Positions 33,530-41,395 of a stretch of DNA of 64,000 bases are shown here, in pieces. The notes under the pieces were generated by a model. It saw nothing but the letters and a program-made list of their open reading frames with translations. It was not told the origin of the DNA and did no database searches. The first letter of the stretch is position 1. The number at the start of each line of letters is the position of its first letter. Origin of the DNA: Pseudobacter ginsenosidimutans (lineage in GTDB: Bacteria > Bacteroidota > Bacteroidia > Chitinophagales > Chitinophagaceae). A program made the position numbers and the translations under genes. The stretch covers positions 2,046,001-2,110,000 of the forward strand of contig NZ_CP042431.1 in NCBI RefSeq assembly GCF_007970185.1. Reading direction: 5' to 3'.

Positions 33530-33547
33530 GATCTGATTTTTAAAAGG
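33530..33547. promoter_or_regulatory. Candidate operator in front of the MFS transporter
   Basis: GTCGTCAGATGATCTGAT contains the perfect 13-bp palindrome TCAGAT-G-ATCTGA (33534-33546), repeated with one change before the regulator gene. It occupies the 48-bp gap between the two genes. Confidence 0.65.
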
Positions 33548-33552
33548 CAATT

Positions 33553-34794
33553 ATGCAAACCACTACGCTCACACAGGAAGAAAAACAAACAGCCCAGAAA
33601 CTGGCAGAAGGAACGGTGTTTTCTGTATTGATCGCACTCAGTATAACGCACCTGCTCAATGATACCTTGCAATCATTGATCCCTGCGATGTACCCGCTTT
33701 TGAGGGATTCATTACATCTCGATTTCTCACAGATCGGATTGATAACGCTTACCTTTCAGATGTCGGCCTCCCTGTTGCAGCCGGTGGTAGGATTTGTTAC
33801 AGATAAAAAACCGCAGCCTTTTTCGCTGGCCATCGGTATGAGTTTTACATTGCTGGGACTTATTTCCCTGTCGATGGCTCACACCTTTGGAATGGTACTG
33901 GTATCGGTAGCACTGGTGGGTATCGGTTCTGCCATCTTTCATCCGGAAGCTTCCAGGCTGGCATATATGGCGGCGGGTGGCCGTCACGGTATGGCACAAT
34001 CGCTTTTCCAGGTAGGCGGTAATGCGGGCAGTTCGCTCGGCCCTTTGCTGGCTGCGGCCATTATCGTACCACTCGGACAGTTCCATGTGATCTGGTTTTC
34101 CCTTGCGGCCTTGCTGGCCATATTCATCATGCTGCGGATCAGCACCTGGTATAAACAGAACACACATCGTATCAAACCAAAGAAGAGCCGGGCTAACGGC
34201 ATGCCACATGTGCAATTGTCGCAGGGCAAAGTGATCTTCTCGGTGGTGATCCTGCTGGTACTGATCTTCTCGAAGTATTTTTACATGACCAGTCTCACCA
34301 GCTACTATACATTCTACCTGATCGATAAATTCCATATTTCTGTGCAGAGCGCTCAGATCCATCTTTTCATATTCCTGTTTTCCATTGCTGCCGGTACTTT
34401 CATCGGCGGACCTTTGGGCGATCGTATAGGAAGAAAATATGTGATCTGGATCTCGATCCTGGGCTGTGCGCCCTTCACTTTGCTGATGCCACATGCCAAC
34501 CTTTTCTGGACCTCCATACTGAGTGTGTTCATTGGTGTTATCCTCAGCTCTGCTTTCTCCGCCATCCTGGTGTATGCGCAGGAACTGATGCCGGGTAAAG
34601 TGGGAATGATTGCCGGTCTCTTCTTCGGATTTGCTTTCGGTATGGCTGGTGTTGGATCTGCCCTGCTTGGAAAACTTGCAGATGCTACCAGTATCAGTTA
34701 TGTGTATGATGTGTGTGCCTGGTTACCGCTGATCGGTATCCTCACAGCCTTCCTCCCCAATATCGAAGGCACCAGGAAACGTACAAAAGCATAA
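33553..34794 (+). CDS. MFS transporter, fosmidomycin-resistance (Fsr)-like
   Basis: 413 residues with about twelve hydrophobic segments. The first helix, ALSITHLLNDTLQSLIPAMYPLLR, and the loop GIGSAIFHPEASRLA match the Fsr branch of the major facilitator family. A cytoplasmic basic loop (NTHRIKPKKSRAN) divides the halves and a second MFS loop GDRIGRKYV lies near 290. Fsr proteins export toxic compounds, but a FadR-type partner hints at an organic-acid substrate. The sequence cannot decide between these. It follows a palindromic operator. Confidence 0.88.
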   Translation: MQTTTLTQEEKQTAQKLAEGTVFSVLIALSITHLLNDTLQSLIPAMYPLLRDSLHLDFSQIGLITLTFQMSASLLQPVVGFVTDKKPQPFSLAIGMSFTLLGLISLSMAHTFGMVLVSVALVGIGSAIFHPEASRLAYMAAGGRHGMAQSLFQVGGNAGSSLGPLLAAAIIVPLGQFHVIWFSLAALLAIFIMLRISTWYKQNTHRIKPKKSRANGMPHVQLSQGKVIFSVVILLVLIFSKYFYMTSLTSYYTFYLIDKFHISVQSAQIHLFIFLFSIAAGTFIGGPLGDRIGRKYVIWISILGCAPFTLLMPHANLFWTSILSVFIGVILSSAFSAILVYAQELMPGKVGMIAGLFFGFAFGMAGVGSALLGKLADATSISYVYDVCAWLPLIGILTAFLPNIEGTRKRTKA

Positions 34795-34823
34795 GCGATA
34801 AAGGGATTTCTTACCTTTAGCAC

Positions 34824-35435
34824 ATGTACGAGATCCTGTTGAAGAATATAACCCGGAGGATTGCGCTCACCAATGAAGAAATCGAGCTCTTCACCGGTTT
34901 GCTGACCACCAAAAAATTAAAACGCAGGCAATTCCTTGTTCAGGAAGGAGAGTTCAACAAATACTCTGCCTTTGTAACAAGTGGTTGCCTGCGATCTTAT
35001 ACAGTAGACAAGAATGGATTCGAGCATGTGCTGCAGTTTGCACCGCAGGACTGGTGGATTGCAGATATTGCCAGTTTCCTGCACAATCTTCCCGGCACGC
35101 TTTTCATCGATGCCATCTGGGAGAGTGAAGTGATCCTCATCCAGCGCTCAGGTATTGAAAAGCTCTATCAAACAATCCCCCAATTTGAACGTTACTTCAG
35201 GATACTGGCCGAGAATGCGCTGGTCACCTACCAGCGCAGGCTGATGGATAATCTCAGCCTCACTGCCCGCGAGCGCTATGACCATTTTTGTGGCAGTTAT
35301 CCTTCACTCATCGAAACCCTTCCCCAGAAACAGGTGGCTGCCTATATCGGCGTTACCCCTGAATTCCTGAGCAAGATGCTGAATTCGGGAACAGGCCGTA
35401 AAGGAAGTTCCGGTAAAGAGCTTAATGCAGATTAA
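34824..35435 (+). CDS. Crp/Fnr-family transcriptional regulator
   Basis: 203 residues. A cyclic-nucleotide-binding beta-roll (about 25-120, FLVQEGEFNKYSAFVTSGCLRSY) precedes a helical linker and a C-terminal winged helix with KQVAAYIGVTPEFLSKML. Cys ligands of FNR are absent. The family is common in Bacteroidota upstream of pirin, YceI and OsmC genes, which is what follows here, so it likely controls them. The last residues (about 192-203) are short and polar. TACCTTTA at 34812-34819 is close to a -7 element. Confidence 0.85.
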   Translation: MYEILLKNITRRIALTNEEIELFTGLLTTKKLKRRQFLVQEGEFNKYSAFVTSGCLRSYTVDKNGFEHVLQFAPQDWWIADIASFLHNLPGTLFIDAIWESEVILIQRSGIEKLYQTIPQFERYFRILAENALVTYQRRLMDNLSLTARERYDHFCGSYPSLIETLPQKQVAAYIGVTPEFLSKMLNSGTGRKGSSGKELNAD

Positions 35436-35456
35436 GTTTTTTTCTTAACCTGCATT
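35424..35456. other. Hairpin over the stop codon of the Crp-type gene
   Basis: AATGCAGATTAAG (35424-35436) pairs with CTTAACCTGCATT (35444-35456), one mismatch, around a loop of seven T. The poly-T is in the loop rather than after the stem, so this is not a standard terminator on the plus strand. Confidence 0.4.
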
Positions 35457-35481
35457 ATTGGATCACACCTTCACGCAGAAG

Positions 35482-35489
35482 TATTTTTG
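35482..35489 (+). promoter_or_regulatory. -7 element of the pirin operon
   Basis: TATTTTTG (35482-35489) fits TAnnTTTG and lies 31 nt before the pirin ATG. Upstream only ATTG (35457-35460, spacer 21) approximates the TTTG box, so an activator such as the adjacent Crp-type protein could be needed. Confidence 0.55.
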
Positions 35490-35519
35490 CTTCATCATTA
35501 CAACAGTAAGGAAGCAAAT

Positions 35520-36392
35520 ATGAAAAAAGTAATAGAAAATATTTTTGCAAAACCAGAAGCAGCCGGAATGGTGGGCGATGGTTTCAGGGTATACAATTAT
35601 TTTCCCGGCGCCAGGAATTTCCTGCCGCAGAAGATCAGTCCTTTCCTGATGCTCGACTTCAATGCTGAAGTAGACTTCAGTCCTTCAGAAACCGTACGTG
35701 GCGTGGGTGTTCACCCTCACAAAGGTTTTGAAACGGTTACCATCGCTTACAAGGGAGCGGTAGCGCATGCAGACAGTGCCGGCAATTCCGGCGTGATCTA
35801 TCCCGGGGATGTTCAATGGATGACAGCCGGCGGCGGCATCCTGCACAAAGAATATCACGAAGAAGAGTATTCCAAAAAAGGTGGCCCATTCGAAATGGTA
35901 CAGCTTTGGGTGAACCTTCCCAAAAAATTCAAACAAACGCCTGCCAAATACCAGGCCATCACCGATGCAGATACAGGAAAGGCAATACTGGCGGACGATA
36001 GCGGCTATGTGCGCGTGATCGCGGGCGACTTCAATGGAGTGAAAGGCCCGGCCTTTACTTTCACACCCATCAACATGTTGGATATTCGCCTGAATAAAAG
36101 TGGTAACTTAACAACCTCGATCCCTGCATCTCACAATACAGCGATCCTGGTGGTGAATGGACAGGTGGAAGTGAACGGATTGCAAGCCCCCGAACACAGC
36201 TTTGTGCTTTTCCGTAACGAAGGAGAAGAGATTTCCCTCAAAGCCCATGAGAACAGTGTGCTGCTGCTGCTCAGCGGTGAACCCATCAAAGAACCCGTAG
36301 CCAGTTATGGTCCTTTTGTAATGAACACACAGGAAGAATTGCTGGAAGCCATCCAGGAATTCAACACAGGAAAATTCGGAACACTCGAATAA
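35520..36392 (+). CDS. Pirin-family protein 1
   Basis: 290 residues from ATG 35520; the 11 extra codons upstream overlap the promoter. Two cupin domains are visible. The N-terminal one carries the metal-binding motif HPHKGFETVT near 67-76 plus His and Glu in ILHKEYHEEE near 107-116. Pirins bind Fe and some act as quercetin 2,3-dioxygenases; others modulate transcription or metabolism. It is followed after 27 nt by a second, distinct pirin. Confidence 0.9.
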   Translation: MKKVIENIFAKPEAAGMVGDGFRVYNYFPGARNFLPQKISPFLMLDFNAEVDFSPSETVRGVGVHPHKGFETVTIAYKGAVAHADSAGNSGVIYPGDVQWMTAGGGILHKEYHEEEYSKKGGPFEMVQLWVNLPKKFKQTPAKYQAITDADTGKAILADDSGYVRVIAGDFNGVKGPAFTFTPINMLDIRLNKSGNLTTSIPASHNTAILVVNGQVEVNGLQAPEHSFVLFRNEGEEISLKAHENSVLLLLSGEPIKEPVASYGPFVMNTQEELLEAIQEFNTGKFGTLE

Positions 36393-36419
36393 TATTTTTT
36401 AAACGATAGCATTCAGGTT

Positions 36420-37280
36420 ATGATAAAATCCATCGGACATATCCTTTTAGGAAGGGAAAAACAGATCACCAAAGAAGAGACGGTAATACAGCCCCTTCCA
36501 CATAAGGATTTCAGGTTTGCGAATCCATTCATCGTGATCCATCACATGCGCCCGGAGCAGATTGCTCCCGGCTCAGCTGCGAGGATCCATCCTCATCCGC
36601 ACAGAGGATTTGCCCCCGTTACTTTCATGCTGCAGGGCGAAGGATTCCATAAAGACAATGCAGGGCACGATGGCATCATCAGTGCAGGCGGCTCCCAGTG
36701 GATGTTTGCCGGCAAAGGATTATTGCACAGTGAAGGCCCTACAGACAAAATACTGAAGAACGGCGGAACGCAGGAGCTGGTGCAGATCTGGGTGAATGTG
36801 CCTAAAGCACACAAGTGGGATGAGCCCTGGTACCAGCAGGCCACCAAAGAGGAAATGCCCGATGTATTGAAGCAGGAAGGAACAGCACTGAAGCTGGTGA
36901 GTGGTAATTACGATAATCAGAAAGGCCCGCTGGATAAAAGTTTCACACCCGTGATCAGTGTGATGGGAACCATCAAAAAAGGAACCAGTGTTCGCTTCCC
37001 GGCTAATCCCGGTTACTGGACACTGTTATATATCGCCAACGGAGCCTTAACTTTCAACGATAAAGAGAAAGTGGAGGAGCATCACCTGGTGATCTTCGAA
37101 AAAGAAAATGATGAATTTGTGGTGCATGCCGATGAAGACAGTACCATCATTTTCCTTTCCGCAGAGCCCATCGATGAGCCGGTGGCGGCCAAAGACAATT
37201 TCGTGATGAATACAGCCGAAGAAGTAGAACAGGCAATAGTCGACTATCAGAACGGCGTTTTCGGTACCTTGAGTTATTAA
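36420..37280 (+). CDS. Pirin-family protein 2
   Basis: 286 residues. The metal site is RIHPHPHRGFAPVTF near 55-69 with His near 102 in GLLHSEGPT. Identity with the preceding pirin is low apart from the C-terminal end, where both have EPIxEPVA...FVMNT, so this is an old duplication or two pirin subfamilies brought together. Pirin activity cannot be predicted from sequence alone. Middle of the same operon. Confidence 0.9.
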   Translation: MIKSIGHILLGREKQITKEETVIQPLPHKDFRFANPFIVIHHMRPEQIAPGSAARIHPHPHRGFAPVTFMLQGEGFHKDNAGHDGIISAGGSQWMFAGKGLLHSEGPTDKILKNGGTQELVQIWVNVPKAHKWDEPWYQQATKEEMPDVLKQEGTALKLVSGNYDNQKGPLDKSFTPVISVMGTIKKGTSVRFPANPGYWTLLYIANGALTFNDKEKVEEHHLVIFEKENDEFVVHADEDSTIIFLSAEPIDEPVAAKDNFVMNTAEEVEQAIVDYQNGVFGTLSY

Positions 37281-37305
37281 TCCATTAATCCATTAATCAA
37301 TAATC

Positions 37306-37614
37306 ATGCAAGAGCAATACAAAGCCCTACCACTGGTAAACAACAAAGAGCAACAACGTTTTGAACTGGAGGTAGACGGATATACCGCCTTCATCGAATA
37401 CAAGGAATCCGGTAAGCAGGTGATCCTGATCCATACCGAAGTGCCGGAAGAGCTGGAGGGTAAGGGCGTAGGTACAGCCATTGTGGAAAAGACCCTGGAA
37501 CATATCGAGAGCAACCAGCAAACATTGGTGCCGCTCTGTCCATTCGTGATCGCTTTCCTGAAAAGGCATCCGGATTGGAACCGCCTGTTGTCCGATTCAG
37601 TGAAAAAAGATTAG
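37306..37614 (+). CDS. Small YjdJ-type GNAT-like acetyltransferase
   Basis: 102 residues. The pattern RFELEVDGYTAFIEYKE...LIHTEVPEELEGKGVGTAIVEKTLEHI...LVPLCPFVIAFLKRHPDW is typical of the short, single-domain YjdJ/GTLF3A-like acetyltransferase family. The acetyl-CoA loop is EGKGVGTAI. The acceptor is unknown. It lies 25 nt after the second pirin; two CCATTAAT repeats occupy the gap. Confidence 0.85.
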   Translation: MQEQYKALPLVNNKEQQRFELEVDGYTAFIEYKESGKQVILIHTEVPEELEGKGVGTAIVEKTLEHIESNQQTLVPLCPFVIAFLKRHPDWNRLLSDSVKKD

Positions 37615-37653
37615 TCGGTAAATACTATTTCTTCATCACTAAAATGAACAGTC

Positions 37654-38223
37654 ATGAAAAAGCATTTCCTGTTTTGGGCCCTGCTGTTGAGTGTATGCAC
37701 AGGATTCGCCCAGGTTTGGAAGAGCGATCCAGCACACTCCAAACTATCTTTCTCTACCGTTCACATGGGCATTTCCGATGTTTCCGGCAGGTTCAACAAG
37801 TTTGAAGCTACCATCAATGCTGCCAAAAAAGATTTCAGCGATGCGTCGGTTGAACTGAAAGTGGATGTGAATTCCATCAATACGGATGTGGAGCAGCGCG
37901 ACAATCACCTGAAGAGCGCAGATTTCTTTGATGTGGCGCAATTTCCCGACATGAGTTTCAAAAGCAATGGCATTACCCGCATCGAAGGAAACAAATACCG
38001 GCTCACCGGCGACCTCACCTTACATGGGGTAACCAAACCCGTTAGTATGGTGATGGAGTATAGGGGAACAGTTCAGAACCCGCAATCCAAAAAGGATATA
38101 GCAGGTTTCCAGGTAACAGGTACTATCCGCAGATCTGATTTTGGCATCGGCAGCAAATTCCCTGCGGCAATGCTTAGCGACGAGGTGCAGATCAGAGCCG
38201 ACGGAGAGTTCTCTCAACCTTAA
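37654..38223 (+). CDS. YceI-family periplasmic lipid-binding protein
   Basis: 189 residues with a signal peptide ending GFAQ near 20. The YceI barrel is clear: WKSDPAHSKLSFSTVHMGISDVSGRF, then HLKSADFFDVAQFPDMSFKS and TLHGVTKPVSM, ending with SDEVQIRADGEFSQP. YceI proteins hold isoprenoid-type lipids in a beta-barrel. Its place with pirins and OsmC fits a redox or acid-stress response operon. Confidence 0.92.
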   Translation: MKKHFLFWALLLSVCTGFAQVWKSDPAHSKLSFSTVHMGISDVSGRFNKFEATINAAKKDFSDASVELKVDVNSINTDVEQRDNHLKSADFFDVAQFPDMSFKSNGITRIEGNKYRLTGDLTLHGVTKPVSMVMEYRGTVQNPQSKKDIAGFQVTGTIRRSDFGIGSKFPAAMLSDEVQIRADGEFSQP

Positions 38224-38232
38224 ATACCAACT

Positions 38233-38889
38233 ATGCAATATAAACTCGACAAACCAATCCATGGTGCTATCGGTACAGACAAATACCAGGTGACCATCGA
38301 ATGGAGAAATGGAACATTTGTTGCAGATGAACCTGTAAGTTCCGGAGGAAAGGATACAGGACCTGATCCATACACCCTCCTGCTTTCATCCCTCGCCACC
38401 TGCACGCTGGTGACCCTGCGTATGTATATCGACAGAAAAGGATGGGATGTGCCGGGCATCACTGTGAATGCAAATATGTTCCAGGCAAAGAAGGATGATG
38501 TGATCACTCATGTGTTCGACAGGGATATCCAGTTCAGCGGTGAATTGACGCCGGAACAGAAAGACAGGCTACTGGAAATTGCAGCCGCCTGCCCGGTGTC
38601 AAAGATCCTGGAAGGCAATGTGAAGGTGCGCAACTTCTTATTCCGGGATGAAGACACGGAGAAGAAATTGAATTATACGAACGGGGATGTTACTGTTGTA
38701 TGGAAGCCGGAGTTCTGCAAACATTCAGGCCGTTGCGTTACACAGCTGCCGCTGGTGTTCAACCTGCAGCAGAGGCCCTGGGTGAATATGAGTGGCGCAG
38801 ATTCTGAAAGGATTCTCGAGCAGGTGAAGCGATGCCCAACCGGTGCGCTGACTGCATTCCATAATAACGATGAAGAGGCGAAAGCCTGA
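38233..38889 (+). CDS. OsmC-family protein fused to a divergent 4Fe-4S (Fer4_19-like) domain
   Basis: 218 residues. The first 135 are an OsmC/YhfA domain (SSGGKDTGPDPYTLLLSSLATCTLVTLRMY with the reactive Cys57, and AAACPVSKIL with the second Cys near 119). The last 70 resemble the divergent 4Fe-4S mono-cluster family: WKPEFCKHSGRCV with two Cys and QVKRCPTGAL with another. OsmC proteins reduce organic hydroperoxides. The iron-sulfur tail could pass electrons or sense oxidants. It ends the operon, 9 nt after YceI. Confidence 0.87.
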   Translation: MQYKLDKPIHGAIGTDKYQVTIEWRNGTFVADEPVSSGGKDTGPDPYTLLLSSLATCTLVTLRMYIDRKGWDVPGITVNANMFQAKKDDVITHVFDRDIQFSGELTPEQKDRLLEIAAACPVSKILEGNVKVRNFLFRDEDTEKKLNYTNGDVTVVWKPEFCKHSGRCVTQLPLVFNLQQRPWVNMSGADSERILEQVKRCPTGALTAFHNNDEEAKA

Positions 38890-38913
38890 TCCGTACTCTA
38901 TTGCATAAAAATC

Positions 38914-38941
38914 GAGCGGGCTACATCCGGGTAGCCCGCTC
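38914..38941 (+). terminator. Terminator of the pirin-YceI-OsmC operon
   Basis: GAGCGGGCTAC (38914-38924) pairs perfectly with GTAGCCCGCTC (38931-38941), followed by six T. It lies 24 nt after the OsmC stop. Confidence 0.92.
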
Positions 38942-39135
38942 TTTTTTGATCGACCTGCTTAGTAGAGAACCGTGATGCAAAATCTGGTAATTAGGTCTAA
39001 GGATTAGGTAAACGGCAATTTAATGCCTCTGCCGGATTGACGAAACCGTGTTTTCCCCGGCGGGCATACCGTGTTTTAACCCTTGATCGATAGAGAAACC
39101 GCAAGAAACCGGATGAACAACTATAGTCCCTTGCG

Positions 39136-39143
39136 TACATTTG
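39136..39143 (+). promoter_or_regulatory. -7 element of the alkA-like gene
   Basis: TACATTTG (39136-39143) matches TAnnTTTG. Transcription from it would start close to 39149 and favours the ATG at 39158 over earlier ones. Confidence 0.5.
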
Positions 39144-39157
39144 TTTTTATGTGTGCA

Positions 39158-40060
39158 ATGATCCAGATTGTAAAACCCGCAATTTTCAGTTTCCGGGAAT
39201 GTTTATGGTTTCTCGACAGAGGTTATGATGATTGTCTTTTCCGCATCAGTGACGGAACTGTTACCAAACTGATCCAGCTGGGAACTGAACCTGTTCTCTT
39301 CCGCATCCGGGAAGCCGGCGATCACCTGCAGGTGGAAATATTGAAGGGAAAACTTTCTGAAGAGCAGGTTCCACAGCTTCGCGACTATATCATAGAATGG
39401 TTCGATATGCATCAGGATCTTGGTCCATTTTACACACTGTTACAGAAAGACAAGATGCTGCAGTACATGCCGAAGGATTTTGAAGGACTTCGCCTGATCA
39501 GTATCGCTGATCTTTTTGAAGCACTTTGCTGGAGCATCATCGGGCAGCAGATCAATCTTACGTTCGCTTACAAATTGAAAAGAAGATTGGTGGAAGCCTA
39601 TGGAACTGCTATCGAACATGATGGGCATGTTTATCATCTTTTTCCTTCTCCCCATATCCTGGCATCGCTTTCCGTGGAAGATCTGCGGCCCATGCAATAT
39701 TCGCAGAGTAAAGCCAAATACCTCATCGGCATTGCCCAGGCTTTTGCCAGTAATCAATTGAATAAGGAAATGCTGTTGGCCTTGCCTGATTTCCATTCCA
39801 AACAACAGGCGCTTACTGCTCATAAAGGTATCGGGATCTGGACGGCCAATTATGCTTTGATGAAAACGCTGCGGCTTGCTGAAGCAATACCATACGGTGA
39901 TGTGGGGTTGCTCAAGGCACTGGAAACGCATAATATTATTAAGGAACGAACCGAATCGGAAAAGATAAACCGCTTCTTCAAAAAATACAAAGGATGGGAA
40001 ACCTACCTGGTGTTTTATCTCTGGCGGAGTTTGGCCGCGCCTGCTTTCCATAAAAAATAA
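39158..40060 (+). CDS. DNA-3-methyladenine glycosylase (AlkA/HhH-GPD family)
   Basis: 300 residues from ATG 39158; ATGs at 39113 and 39149 are alternatives, but the product from 39158 starts at the first beta strand (IQIVKPAIFSF). The hairpin-helix-hairpin is in LTAHKGIGIWTANYALMK (about 226-243) and the catalytic Asp is in YGDVGLLKAL near 254. The FEALCWSIIGQQINLTFAY helix is typical of AlkA. It excises alkylated purines in base-excision repair. Its 3' end overlaps by 46 bp the convergent gene for an Ada-type zinc domain, another alkylation-linked protein. Confidence 0.9.
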   Translation: MIQIVKPAIFSFRECLWFLDRGYDDCLFRISDGTVTKLIQLGTEPVLFRIREAGDHLQVEILKGKLSEEQVPQLRDYIIEWFDMHQDLGPFYTLLQKDKMLQYMPKDFEGLRLISIADLFEALCWSIIGQQINLTFAYKLKRRLVEAYGTAIEHDGHVYHLFPSPHILASLSVEDLRPMQYSQSKAKYLIGIAQAFASNQLNKEMLLALPDFHSKQQALTAHKGIGIWTANYALMKTLRLAEAIPYGDVGLLKALETHNIIKERTESEKINRFFKKYKGWETYLVFYLWRSLAAPAFHKK

Positions 40061-40293
40061 GCTTCGCGCATACAATGCCCGCAGGGGCGAAAGCCAGCTT
40101 CCATGGCTGCTTTTTCTGAAACGAAGAAAACCCTGTTCTCTGTTTTCATCTTTTTACCACTGTTGCATTGCAGTGTGCCGTATATTTTCAGTTTCTTATT
40201 ACCTGCCATCGTTACCAATCCCTTACCGATCAGTATTTTCAACTGCCTGCTACGCGTGAAGACGGTCTTGCCTAATAGTTGATGAGAGATCAT
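40015..40293 (-). CDS. Ada-type metal-binding domain protein
   Basis: 92 residues. The pattern YGTLQCNSGKKMKTENRVFFVSEKAAMEAGFRP, CGHCMREAYFLWK corresponds to the N-terminal zinc domain of Ada, which takes up methyl groups from DNA phosphotriesters on a Cys. Here one Cys (about 43) precedes the CGHC pair; the first Cys-x3-Cys of E. coli Ada is reduced to one visible Cys, so zinc binding or transfer may be altered. There is no AraC domain. ATG 40293 is used. Convergent, overlapping neighbour of the AlkA gene. Confidence 0.78.
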   Translation of the reverse strand: MISHQLLGKTVFTRSRQLKILIGKGLVTMAGNKKLKIYGTLQCNSGKKMKTENRVFFVSEKAAMEAGFRPCGHCMREAYFLWKAGAAKLRQR

Positions 40294-40680
40294 GAAACAA
40301 AGCTCTGCAATTATATATTATGGAACCACCCGTTACTTGCTGATTCTGACCCTGATCTGCATAAAGGAAATTTACCGCTGAAATATTTTAACAATCGTGT
40401 GTAATATTTGAAATACATTCTCTACTGATGATTGTATAGAATATGAAATGTATGACACGCTTAATAACTGAAGGAATGGAAGGAACAAAGGAACTGTTGA
40501 GTTTCTTTCCTGCTGCGGCATCCGCTCTTTCAGATGGATATGCTCCACGCAATTACTGCAAACGCCTATAGCATCTTTCAAGATTCCCGCTATTTAATGT
40601 TTCCATGTATAATCAGCTTTGATTGGTATTGGCATCCGTATGCCCTCCATTGATCCTATTCACTCTAAATACCTAAGAAC
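40294..40680. other. AT-rich intergenic region upstream of the envelope/transport operon
   Basis: No gene recognised. The stretch is AT-rich, with an ATACATT/AATGTAT inverted repeat (40413-40419 with 40447-40453) and short AT-only tracts. It must hold the promoters of the minus-strand Ada-domain gene and of the operon starting at 40681, but no full consensus promoter is seen. A 69-codon minus frame (40372-40581) looks accidental. Confidence 0.45.
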
Positions 40681-41376
40681 ATGCTCAAAAACTGGAAGAG
40701 TCTGTTTGTAAAAACAGACGGGGATTCTTCTGCCCGGGAAGATCCACCGGGCTACTCATTCCCTGTAACGGATAATAACGTTATAGAACAGCCGAAAAAA
40801 GAGATCATACCCGATCCTCCATTGAGATCAGCATCCACCGATGTTGTACAGGAAGTGATTGAAACGTACGAAGCAGGCCTGGATGCCATCAACATGCCGG
40901 GATACGACTTCTATGAGTTCTATCGCGCGGTGAGCGCAGGCGGTGCTGGTTCGCCACAAACTTATCAGATGGCTTATCAAATGGCGAAAGCATTTGATAA
41001 AAGCGTGTCTGCCAGAAAACTGTTGCAGGATGCCGAATTCTACATCAGCAAGATCAATGAAGTGCACGGTCAGTATGTATCGCAGGGACAGCAAAAATTA
41101 AATGCGCTTCGCGATCAACGGCAGGCTGAGCAGCGATCGCTTCAACAGGAAGCCGATCATGCTGCACAACGGATCCAGCAGTTGAAAGCTGAATTGCAGC
41201 AACTGGAAACACTGATCCGAGAGAAACAGCAGGCACTGGCCTCCATCGATAACAACTCGCGGCCACAGGAAAATTCCATCCGCGAAAAACTACAGGCCAA
41301 CGACCTGGCAAAAAAAGCAAGCATCGAAAAGCTGACTGCCATCAAAAACGGCATTCAGCAATACATCAAAGAATAA
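40681..41376 (+). CDS. Hypothetical coiled-coil protein
   Basis: 231 residues, no signal peptide. A Pro-rich, acidic first 50 residues, a helical middle with QTYQMAYQMAKAFDKS, and a strong coiled coil (about 135-215: QQKLNALRDQRQAEQRSLQQ and QRIQQLKAELQQLETLIREK) are visible. Family unknown. It begins the operon, 19 nt upstream of a membrane coiled-coil protein and with the ABC-type genes further down, so it is probably a cytoplasmic partner of the membrane complex. The length and heptads resemble PspA/TelA-type helical proteins but I cannot confirm a relation. Confidence 0.6.
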   Translation: MLKNWKSLFVKTDGDSSAREDPPGYSFPVTDNNVIEQPKKEIIPDPPLRSASTDVVQEVIETYEAGLDAINMPGYDFYEFYRAVSAGGAGSPQTYQMAYQMAKAFDKSVSARKLLQDAEFYISKINEVHGQYVSQGQQKLNALRDQRQAEQRSLQQEADHAAQRIQQLKAELQQLETLIREKQQALASIDNNSRPQENSIREKLQANDLAKKASIEKLTAIKNGIQQYIKE

Positions 41377-41395
41377 CTATCAAACCAACCAAACC

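Noticed and set aside
40372-40581. 69-codon minus-strand frame in the AT-rich gap
   Set aside because: No motif or start signal, and the surrounding sequence is AT-rich intergenic DNA where such frames arise by chance.
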